From positions 10,796,501 to 10,860,500 of the forward strand of contig OZ005613.1 of assembly GCA_963930655.1 (NCBI GenBank): DNA of 64,000 bases. The letters are read 5' to 3'. A program made the position numbers and the translations under genes. This document shows positions 25,001 to 37,000 of the stretch, in pieces. The notes beneath the pieces were generated by a model that was given only the letters and a program-made list of their open reading frames with translations, was not told where the DNA came from and did not search any database. The stretch is from Myrica gale. Its lineage: Eukaryota > Streptophyta > Magnoliopsida > Fagales > Myricaceae. Every line of letters starts with the position of its first letter. The first letter of the stretch is position 1.

Positions 25001-28000
25001 TAGGATGCTCCCATTGAGATACATGGGTTTTCACATTGTAATAATATTTGTGACCTGCATAGAGCACATAAAGTTTACGTATGAAAGGAAGACAAGAGAT
25101 TACAAAGGATATGAACTATATCATGTTGGTTCTTGGTGTCTACAACTAGCAACCTGTTCCATGTTAGCACTAGTCACTTGTAAAAGCATCTACTACAGAT
25201 CTCAAAAAGTTCAACCAATATAATTCCCAGCTCCATTATTTGAGGAAAAGAAAATATGAGAGTGAGAATCTCAATGCAAGAAATAATAATAATATTCGTC
25301 ATCAGGTCAGGAAAACAAACAAGAGCAGGCTATTCAATAGAGCAATAGCCAAAATCTTCCACACTATTTGCAATGGCCAATGGTCTCTTCCTTTTCCTCC
25401 ACATTATGATATAAAAACATTGGAGGATGATGCACATGTAAAGTACTTTTTTACCTGTTGTTTCATCCATAGTCTCTATCCAACCCTCTGGAAAAGATAA
25501 GGGTGATGGATTTTGTGTGATAGGAGATGTATCAACAGGCCTTTCCCATTGACTCTTCCCAGTACTTGTATTGTAATAATATAAAGCACCACTAGCAGGG
25601 TCTTTTGCCTCTACCTACAGAAATTTATTGAAGTCAATAGCAGCATAAAGGAAAGGCAAAATAAGAGATCTAGAGAAGGCTAGAGCCTATCTATTTCAAC
25701 AGAAATATGGACTACAGTTCATCTCGTAACAGACTTTTTCAGCCTCGTAGCAAAATAAGCCATTACCTTGGCAGCACATTGTTTAACCACCAGAAAACAA
25801 GGAAATAAGGCAACTAGTAAAGCTCATGTGAGAAAAAAATTGCCGCAAAAAGCATGCATTCACATAGCATCATCTACAATCTTAACCTTTTGATTTTAGA
25901 CATTTTTATATTCTTAAAATAAGTCATAAATTTCTTCCAATAAGAAAATCTTCAGGTAGTTAACTATATAAACGGACCTCAGAGTTCCAAGTAGTAATGA
26001 AAGCATCAAATTAATCTCAAAGATAAATCATCCTTAAAAAGTCCATAACATATTAGATAAAATCTTATTTCAACAGAAATTTGAGATATAGCATTGATAT
26101 TTTAAATTTTGGGGAAGCCTCACTAGCATGTTAGCCAGTAGCATTTCATATCTAGTATCTCCACAATTGCAATTTAGTTCTCCCCCCCCCCAGTTGTCAG
26201 AGTATGTGCAGTAAACTTAATTCTAAGATTTATTCCATAAGTGTATTGGATCTTCTAAAAGAAATATCATATTCCCAATTTACTCTTATTTCCAGTATGT
26301 CATGAGTTACCTTCCAACTAACAAGTATGAGATTATATTTCTTTTTACATGTTTCCTTATTTCATTTTCAGATGTCCCCTTTCCTTAAATGCTCCACTAG
26401 CATTTTTCCACTTTCATGGGCAAACTGTTGTAGTCTTATGGTTGGGTCATTGAAGATCTTTTTTTCCAGTGTTCCTATTCTAGTCTTATCTCTGAGATTT
26501 TAGTTACTTTTTCTGTGACTTGCAGGGAAAATTTACAACTGTTAGTCTTCCACTTGGAGGGTGATTGATGGGGTTCTCAAGGTGTTTTAGAATTGAAGCT
26601 AAGGAATTCCAAGTTTCAGTGAGCGATGGGGGAGTGATCAAGGTGTCGGAATGGAGTAGGAAAAGTTTCAGTTCGATTTCGTTAGGAAGGTTCGGTGCAG
26701 TATGGATGGTTAACATGGTTGGAAAGTTGCTGGAGGCTGATGTTGCTCATCCCTTTGCTTTGAAGTTCAACGAAGCTTCCAGAGCTTTCTTGGCTCAGAG
26801 GTGTGGGAACAAGGCGGGTCGTTACGTAGCCATCATTGAGTATGGGGATGGATGACGAAGGGGTGTGATTATGGTCCCAGAAGGTGACGCCGGTGGAGGC
26901 TGGAGGCTGCTGGCTGATAGTTTCCAGGCTGTCGTTGACTTCCTTGGCTCGGCGAGGAAATTCTGTTGTTCGATGGGTGATGTAGGGAGAAGGAAGGGTG
27001 TATCTTTCGCAGATGCCGTCAGATGGATCTCTCCGTCGGTGCACTCCGGTAAGGATTTCTCGAAAAGTGGGAGTAAATCGAATTTTGGCGGTCGGGTTAA
27101 CGTTTCGTGTACGCATGAGAAGGAGGAGGCTTTGCAGGAGATTTTGGCGGCTGACTGCTCTGTTTCCAAGGAGGCGGCATTTAATGTTTCTTCGGCTGAT
27201 GACAGATCGGGAGCGTGCTTTTGTGTTGAGCATTTTCGCACGCGGCTGTTTGGGCTTAAGGCTGAGATGGAGCGTTTATTTGGGGCTTTTAAGTGTAATG
27301 GGGAAGGCCGACTCTGATGCTTTGGGCCTTAGATGTTTGGATTGTGGAGGTGAGGCCCCGAAAGAGGATGGCTTGCGTTTGGGAGTTGGCCCGTGTCTCT
27401 TTACACAACAGGTTGGGTCCGCTGCTGCTGGGTTGGTGCAGCCTTATGGTCGTCATGACTGGGCGTGGGCTGGGCCGAAGCTGTGCAAGACCGTCATCTC
27501 GTTGCCCATTGAGGAGGTCGCGACTGGGCATGGGCTTGCGATTGGGCAGGGGGTGTCACTGGTACGACGGAAAGGGATGGGCAGTCTGGTGGGTCAGCCA
27601 TCCTGGGCTGTCGTGGGAGCCCGACCTGACTTCAATGGCGTCGCAGGAGGCTGGCGAGGCCGATGGAGTTGCCGGAAGCTCGTTTTGCTTTGAAGTTCCG
27701 CCTCTTTCCTGCGTCCAACTTGCGGGATCTTCGACGACCCTTTCTGTCTATGTCGCGGGGGCTGTCGGCGATTCTCTGGTTGTGGCAGAGACCCGGGATG
27801 AAGGAGAGTTGATTCGAGGGGTGTCGTCGACCCCTGGGGAGCCTTTTCTCCTTCTGTTGAGGTTGGGCTGGTCGCGGCTGCTCCCCCTTCGCCTCCCTTT
27901 GAGCTCGATTTGTTGTTCGAGAAGGGGGGAACCTCACGGTGTGAAGTGCCTGACCTTCTGGAGTCTTCTCAAGGTGTTTGGGTGGGGCATGTGGAGGATG

Positions 28001-31000
28001 AGGTTGGGGAGCTAGTTCGGAGGGATGAAGAGTTGGCTGTGCAGAATATTGAGGTTGGGTCGACTCTGATTCCAGCACCTTTGGTTGATGCTAATCAGCA
28101 CACGTCTTCTAAGAGTGCAGAATCTGAGTGGGTCTTAAGTATGGTCTCTTCATTCAGGCAGCTTGTGGGGGTGTCTTGAGAAGGGCATGAGGAGGAACTG
28201 GTGTCTCTTTTTGCTGCTTTGGAGCAGGAGAGACACCAGAATTGCTCCTCCACCTCCATCAATACCGGAGGTAAATGCCTAAGAGAGCTTAAAGGTCTGA
28301 ATTCCACAATGAATTATGAGGGAAAGACTTATGTGTCGAGGAAGAGCAACAAGGGAGGGAGGGATCAACAACAGTCTTTATGAAGCCTAGAATACTTAGT
28401 TGGAACGTGAGGGGGCTCAGTGATAGAGCCAAACGTTGCAGAATCGGTAACTTGTTGAGGAGTTGGAAACCTGATTTGATCCGTCTTCAGGAAACAAAGT
28501 TGACGTCTATTTCTCGGGCCATTATCCGAATTTATGGGGGGGGTTCTCATGTTGGTTGGAGCTGTTTGGATGCGGAGGGTGCTTCGGGGGGTATCTTGAT
28601 TATTTGGGATATGTGGGTGTATGAGTTGGTGGACTCTTGTGTTGGTTGTTACTCTGTTTCGGTGGTGTTGAGAAACGTTGAGGAGGGGGATCTTTTGGGT
28701 TTCTTGGGGGTATATGGTCCCAATGATGATTGTAGGAGGAGAAATTTGTGGGAGGAATTGGCTGGGGTGGTTGCATGGTGGGATCTTCCATGGTGTTTTG
28801 GGGGTGATTTCAATGTCTCCCGATTTCCTAGCGAGCGATCGGGGGCGGTAGGGTTCAGCAATGCTATGATGGAATTCTCGGAGTTCATTGATGAGAATCT
28901 CTTGGTTGACATCCCTTTGGCGGGTGGTAGCTTCACTTGGTGTCATCTGTTGAGCATTACGGAACTATTGCTGGGTTATGCCATATAGGGTGGTTGATGT
29001 GTTGTATGGTTGGAGGAGGAAGTTTATTGATTCCTTTGCTTCGGTGGTGTGGAAGATGATCCCTTTGTGCATTTGGTGGGTTATTGGCGGGAGCGGAATG
29101 ATAGATGCTTCAATGACACTTTTTCGTCTCTTGTAGGGTTGAAGGGCAAGCTGTTGATTTCTTTGTTTTTGTGGGCTAATATTGTTCTAGGTTTTCCTTT
29201 CTCGGATTTCTCAGATTTCATTAGCTTTTTAGCTTTTATGGCTTAGGTGGTTCAATATAGCTCGTGTACTGAAACTTTTTTTTTTTGGTTTCTAATAAAG
29301 CTTCCCTTACTTATCAAAAAAAAAAAAAAACTGTTGTAGCTTCCAGAGATGAAGATGAGAATCCTATGAAGATAATCAGCAAACCTTTAGAAGATCACTT
29401 GACTTAGTATGAAGATGAGAAAGCCAAAGAAAGAAAGAGATCTTTAGTGAAGACAAGGTTCAAGGAATGTCAGGGTTTATTCCGTTCAGCCAATCTTGGG
29501 ATCCTGGGAGATTGCCCTATTTAGTTTGGCTAATAATATTCTTCTCAACCTCCTGAGAATGTAACATTCATGTGTTTAATCGGAACTAAAAAAGTTTCAC
29601 ACGTCATAATAGTTCTATCCAAGTCTCCAAAGATAGCCTTATGCCAGGAATCATGGATGACTTAGTAGTTCCTTCCATTCGGTAGCGAAGATGGTCGCTG
29701 GTGGACAGCAATCAATGGGTGGTGGAAAAATTATGAAATGGCGTAAGAGCAATTGGACAGTACACTCTAACCAAACATTCCCACCAGGTCAGGTTCTCCA
29801 ATGACCATGCAGAGCTGGTAACACGATTCCCACATTATATGGAGATTGGTAATGTTCATGAGGTAAAACCAGCATAGTGTAAAATTGCTGAGATCTCAAG
29901 TCATCTGGGAATCCAGAAGGCTATTGAAATCGTGTCAAGCTTGTATGTGTGAAACAAATTCTAACAGCCCCGAGCCGATCACAGATGCTGTTGCATTTAT
30001 ATATAGACACGCCCATCCAACTATCAATCTAACCAAAGTATGCTTGGAAAAATCAAGAGCATTCTAAACAAACTAAGCACAGCTCTTCCCAGTCACAAAG
30101 CAGACAAGGAACATTAAACATTTTAAGTACTACTCCTTCAGCTTTTGTTGACAAGCCATTTATGAAGTTCGTGAAGAAACTTTAGACAGATAATCACCAA
30201 TACAAGATTGAAATAGGGATCCCGCTCTCCACAGCTAGTTTCATAAACCTTGCTTAAATGAAGTTGTGGACAAATTTGACACAAAGACTGCTCCTAATTT
30301 TTCTCGTCTCCTGAAATCCAGCAATGGTGAAAGCTAGTTAAGTTAAATTTTCCTCTTTTTGTGTGGGAGGCTGCTTATGAGAGAATCTTGACCACTGACA
30401 ATTTGAAGAGAAGGGGTCTTTCTCTTCTTGATTGGTGCTATCTTTGTAGGTGTAATGGGGAATCCGTGGATCATTATTGTTACATTGTGATGTTGCAAGG
30501 GATTTATGGGCTCATGTGCTTAAAGTAATGAATTATTGTTGGGTAATGCCTTCTAGGGTGATCGAGGTGTTGTTTTGTTGGAAGAGGAAGTTCAACAACC
30601 CTCTTGCTTCGAGGGTGTGGAGGATGATTCATTTGTGTATTTGGTGGGTTATTTGGAGGGAGCGGAATGAGAGATGTTTTGATAACTCCATTTTGTCTTT
30701 AGATGGGCTGAGGGGGTTGTTGTTGAGTTATCTTTTTCTTTGGGCAAATGCTGTTTTGGGCTCTCGTTTTTCGGATTTTCCTGATTCCTTGAGTTTTGTA
30801 GCTTGGATGGAGTAGGTTCTCAGTATAGTTCTTTGTACTGTTACCTACTTCGGTGTTTTCAATAAAGCTTTCCTTATCAAAAAAAAAAAATCCACAGGTT
30901 AAGATCGAAATTCAACTTCAGCCTATACAAAAGTAGAATTAAGACTCGCATTTCTTAATGTTTGTTACTCCAGAAAAAAAATAATCCAAATATTATGAGT

Positions 31001-34000
31001 CAAAAATGCATCTCTGATTATTTATTTTTAAAATCCTTTTCCAAGGAAGAGATGCCCATTCTTCAATTGAAAGTGTATAGATTACCTTTACTACTTAAAG
31101 AGCTGGGAATTGGCTCCTCTTGGAATAAATCTTCCTCCACATTGTATTTTACCTATAAGCTCCTTGCTCGTTAATTTCATTACACAACCACAAATCTTGT
31201 ATTGCTTTCATTACAGACAATTAACTCAGTGATTCTACTTTGCTTTTCTAAATACGAAATATCTAATTCCCAGTGAGCCTGGGGATAACAATTCCACACA
31301 GCTCTCTATTCTACCCAAAAGAACAAAGGAATTAAAGAAAAAAAAAAGTGAAAACAGAAAACAGAAAACCTATATATGACACAACACATACCCATCCTGG
31401 CGCCAATTTTCTATTCTCCACAGGTTGAGCTGAAGCAGTCTCCAACTGCTGAAAATCAAAATCACACGTTCACTATTAGGAACCTTGTCAATGAGTTGAA
31501 AATGAAAAATTATGAATTCATGTTTTGTGGTTTTCAATGTTAAATCCTTGAACTTTCATGAAGATGCCAATTTACACCCTGAACCGCATATTAAGTCCAT
31601 GCCCTCGTTTATCTATGACTATGAGCGTCTCAATCTGTTCCATCCTGCTAAATTTTACTCATGAAATGCAACCACAAATTTCAAGTAAAATGCACGTAAG
31701 AGTAAGTTCTTTAAGAGAAAAAGGAGAATAAACTTACATATTGACATATTCATTTTGATCAATGCATAAATATTTGGAACTAAAGTGCAAAAGTTAAATT
31801 GATAAAGGGAACCACCAAACCGAAATTCATTGCATGGTTTCTAACACTGAATGAAGTATGGCATTGAAGCCATTTATTGGTGACATATTGCCGGAAATAT
31901 ACCACAAAGTCTAAAAGAATTGTTTATAAACAGAAAGTACTTGTAGGGAGAACGACACAGAGTCTAGAGCGATATCTTGCTTTTGACTATAAAGGACTAT
32001 TTGACTACAGAGGACATTTTGTGGTTTTTGAGGATATCAAATCCCTTGCCATTATCTTTCCCTTGACAACTGCTTCTGCCTCTGCCGTCAGAATGGACTT
32101 TATTGCTATTGATGCTGTAGGAAAAACTTTGACAAGGCCTTGTTTGGCCATGTTGTAACAAATAAGGTCAAATGCATATGTTGCAGCTAGAAACTCTTAA
32201 AAGCTTATTTGACAGAATGGATAATTTGACACTCGTTCGAAAATCGACTCTGGAACTGCAAGTGGCAAATGGACACTTGGGTGAATGTTCAAAGATAAAC
32301 AGCATAGAAACCAACAGTTTTTAAAAGGTTATTTCAAATCAAAATACAAATCGAAAGTACCGAATTGGTCCACATCACGAGAAAATTAACAAATCTCCCT
32401 TTCCCCCAACTAGATAGACAAACCAGATTAATAGGTACTTACAGTTAAGCTATTTTCAGTATCATCTTTAAGAATACCCCTTGCTCTCAACTTCTCCTTA
32501 AGGAAGTCCGGCAATCCTTTTGACTTATTGAGGGTATCCACATTAGGCTTTGGAGCACTATTATAAGCACCCCCACCTGGTACACCGTACCCATTTCCAA
32601 TTTCTACATTACCTGGCATCAAAGAACCCAGATTAATTGCTACTTACAGGTAAGCCATTTTCAGTATCATCCTTAAGAATACCCCTTGCTCACAACTTCT
32701 CCTTAAGGTACTCGGGCAATGCTTTAGACTTACTGAGTGTGTCCACATTATGCTTTGGAGCACTGATATAAGCACCCCCACCTGGTACACCGTATCCATT
32801 TCCAATTTCTACATTACCTGGCATCAAAGAACCCATTAGCACATATTCCAAAACATTTTTGGGTTCATCATTAGATAAATCAGCGAAAACATATAATCAG
32901 TTTATTGAGTTGCTAATATTTCAAATCTGCCATAACATTTTGTACGGTGACAAATGCAAAGTTCACAACCAATTTCAAAACTTAATGATTACATTAAAAA
33001 GAAAGTATTTCGCTGAAGTGCAATAGTCACCATCGATTGTAAATGCAAGAAATATCAGTATATTTTCTAGGATCACAAGAGCTTAACCAGTGGCCAACGT
33101 TAACCTGGACAATATCCATGCCTTCAATATTTTGTGAGCGTATAATCCAATTAGATCTACTTCAAAATTCAACCATACACCTATTTTACAATTTTTTTTG
33201 ATAAGTCAATCTCATTAGAACTAGTGAAAACAGTACAAATCACCGAGTTCACCCAAAGAAAAAGAGAAGACAACAAAACGCCTTGCAACCTAGCCAAAGA
33301 CAAAGAATAATCTTCAAAACACCTACTGTTTCGCTCCCTCCAAAGACACCACCGGATGCAATGTGGAATCAACCTCCATATAACCTTAGCGAAAGGATTG
33401 CAAAACCTCCTCTTCCAACTCCACTAAACATCAGTCACTTTCTCAGGTATAACCCACTGAAAGTTCGCAATACAAAGAATATGAGACCACAACCCACGCC
33501 CAAAAGGACACACCTTCCATGTGCAGCCTCCCACACAAAAAAAGATACTCTCAACAGGCACAAAGACCTCCACACACCCCTCCAAGGGAAAGACAAATCA
33601 ACCCCACCCATAAGCAAACCATACATTGATTTAACCGAAAATATGTCTTCCTTAGACCCCGTCCAAACCATAACATCATCTTCCCCTTTTCTCAAGGCCA
33701 TACAATACAACCTAGCGAAGAAGGAAGAAAAATCCTCCACTTCCCAATCATTAGCCGCTCTAGAGAAAGGAACATTCCACACCGCACTCTCACCATCCAC
33801 CAAACAATCCGCCACCAAAGCCTCCTTACAACGAGACAAAGAGAAAACAAGAGGGAAGGCGAGACTCAAAGGCTTGTCCCCACACCAATTGTCATGCCAA
33901 AAGCTAATTATGTAACCATTCCCCACCGTAAACCAAATATGCTTACTGAAAGCATTCCACCATTTGCTAATGAACCTCCAAAGGCTAACACCATAAGAAC

Positions 34001-37000
34001 CACGGACTGAAAGAGTACTCCAACCTCCCGCCGAACAACCATATTTTTCAGCAATAACCCTCCTCCACCACCTCTCCCTATCATTCGCAAACCTCCATAA
34101 CCATTTGTTCAATAACACCATGTTGAACATTCGAATACTACGAAGGCCCAATCCCCCATCTTACAAAGGCACACCTTATTCCACTTCACTAGATGAAACT
34201 TGTGGACCCAGTCATATCACTACCCTATAGGAAATCACGTTGAATTTTCTCCATCCTATTCGCCACCTCCACCGGAATAGGGAACAAAGAAAGGAAATAG
34301 GTAGGTAAGCACGAAAGCGTAGATTTAATGAGAGTTAACCTACCAACCTTGAAAAGATACATGCGTTTCCAACCAGCCAATCTACGCTCCATGCGTTCAA
34401 GAATCCCGTCCCAAATAAGAATGTTCTTAAAATATGCACCAAGGGGGAGTCCAAGATACTTCATGGGAGAGGAAACACCACATCCTAAAATACCCGCCAG
34501 CTCCCCCACATTGTCTACTGTACCAAGAGGGATCACCTTAGATTTAGATAAATTAATCTTAAGGCCCGAAACCGCCTCGAAACAAAGTAGAAGACATCTG
34601 AGACTATAGAACTGACTCACATCCGCCCCACACATCACAAGAGTATCATCAGCAAATAGGAGATGCGAAATAGAGATCCCACCTCTCGAGCCCCCGCTAA
34701 CTTGAAAACCACCCAAACCACCATGCAACACCGCCCTCCCCATCATACGTCTGAATGCCTCTAGAACAATAACGAACAAAAGGGAGGAAAGAGGATCCCT
34801 TGATGTAGACCACGAGAGCTACTGAAAAAGTCTTAAGGGGACACATTAACAATCACTGAAAACTTCACCGTAGAAATACAGAAGAAGATCTATCTTCACC
34901 ATCTCTTCCCGAAACCGCATCTCCTAAGAAGATACATTAGAAAGTTCCAATTCACAGTCATATGCTTTCTGGACATCTAACTTGCAAAGCATTCCAGGAA
35001 CACCCGTCCTCAATCTGGAATCAATACATTCATTAGCCACTAACACAGAATCCAGAAATTGTCTCCCCTTAACAAAAACATTTTGGGAAGGAGAGATAAT
35101 CTTATCAAGAACAAGCTTCAATCTATTCGCCAAGACCTTGGCTAAAATCTTGTACAACCTCCCACAAGATTGATAGGCTGAAAATCCTTCAGATCAACCG
35201 CACTCGGTTTTTAGGGATAAGGACAATGAATGAAGCATTAAAGCTTCTAACAAACTTCTCTTCCCTTCAACAAGACATCCCGCTTCACCACATCCCAACA
35301 AGATTGAAAGAATACGAGATAAACCATTTGGACCCGCAGCCTTATCCCCATTAAGGCTCATCACCACGCTAAACACCTCCTCATCATCAAAAGGCCTTTC
35401 AATCCACTACGGATCCTCCCATCAAATGCTATCAAAGTTTCAACTCATCCACCAAAGGGCGCCAACCAAACGGTTCCATATACAAAGAAGAGTAATAATT
35501 AACGATCGCCTCAGAAATCAGCAACGGGTCCTCCACCACTTCTCCCTCAAACTCCAAACTAGAGATCGAATTATTTCTCCGGTTGGAATTAGCAATTCTA
35601 TGGAAGAACTTGGTACAACGGTCCCCTTCCTTGAGCTAAAGAGCCATAGACTTTTGCCTCAAACTAATCTACCTACATTTGATGATGTGCCTCTTTCTAT
35701 TGAGCGTTTTAGGCTACAGATTGTCCATCACCAACGTCTTCCACCTTCATCAATGGCCCTTCCTGGCACTACTCCACTATATGATCTAGTGGATCCTATA
35801 CCTCGGCGATCCACTCGGGTGACACATGCCCTAGTTAGGTATGGTTTTCCTCATACCTCGCTTAATGCAACTTTCGATACTATCTATATTCCTCACTCTT
35901 ATACTCAAGCAGCCACTCGAGAATGTTGGTAGCAGGCTATGCAAGAAGAGATTCAGTTGACATTTCTTTCCCTTCTGTTTTTGTTCTCTCTGGTCTTGCA
36001 AAAGTCGGTTGTTTGACTGGCCCATCTTTTATAAGCAACCTCCCATCGACCCAACACTGTGGCATTACAGTTTCAAGATAGATGGTGCCAACATCCCTGG
36101 GGAATGTTATTGCTACCGTCATTGTGTCATGTATGTATTGTACAGCAAATTCGGATCGTGGTTGTTGTGGTAGTGATTTCCCCTGCAGATGTTTTATTGC
36201 TTCAGGCATATTGGTCGCTACTTGTTGCAGTAGGCAAGGTCTATTCATCAGGTGCCGAGCTTTTGTGACCGTTGGTGATTGTCAATTGTCTTTATGATGA
36301 TAGCAACATGCCTGTGTTCAAAATTGTTGATCTCACTCATAATTGATGGTTGCCAATAGATTTTGGCGGATATTTTCAGCATTTTCTTTTGGTGTTTCTC
36401 TTCTTGTTATGTAGTAGCCACCATCACTGTGAAGCCAAGGGTGTGAAAACAAGGTGGCGAGAGCCTTAAAACTCAATTGGGCGAGTTTGGTCAAAAGTAA
36501 TGACCCATGTTTGGCTGTGCAATTAAGAGGTGCTTTTACAGTGACATCCCTATCTTGGGGTTAATCACAAAACCATAACTCAGATACTCCAAATTAAGAG
36601 TCGATTCAACCTGAAAAATCAAGTTCACTTCAACCATAGTCAACCCAGATCTTATAGAGTAGGTCAACCTAGAGTCAAATAGAGTCAGCCCTAATACATC
36701 AAACTAGTCAAACACAGATCATTCGAATAGTGTTGACCTAAATTAAATCGTTTTGGCCAATTTCACTGCAATATCAGTCAATTCTGCTCATTTTTGGCTA
36801 ATACAAACGTGTTTTGCCCCGTCTCTTTCAATTTCGGCCAGTTTAAGTGGTTTTTTGGCCGGTTAGTATTCAGTTTAGCCCAATTCTTTGTTGTTTTGGA
36901 TCATTTCAAAGTCAATGTCCTTCTTGCTTGTTCCAAGCAGCTTCAATGGCTTCAATTATCTGATGTTGGATTTTCTATTTGATATTTCTCTAAATTCAGC

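Noticed and set aside
26682..28078. Several long overlapping ORFs on both strands (up to 232 codons)
   Set aside because: They lie in the G+C-rich ORF1 region of the L1 element. None has a gene-like motif and they are frame shadows of decayed LINE coding sequence.
33283..33915. Plus-strand ORF of 210 codons
   Set aside because: It is antisense to the L1 reverse transcriptase/zinc-binding region, which carries the recognisable motifs.
35937..36248. Minus-strand ORF of 103 codons next to the copia fragment
   Set aside because: No recognised motif, overlaps the end of the copia match on the other strand, and has no splice context.
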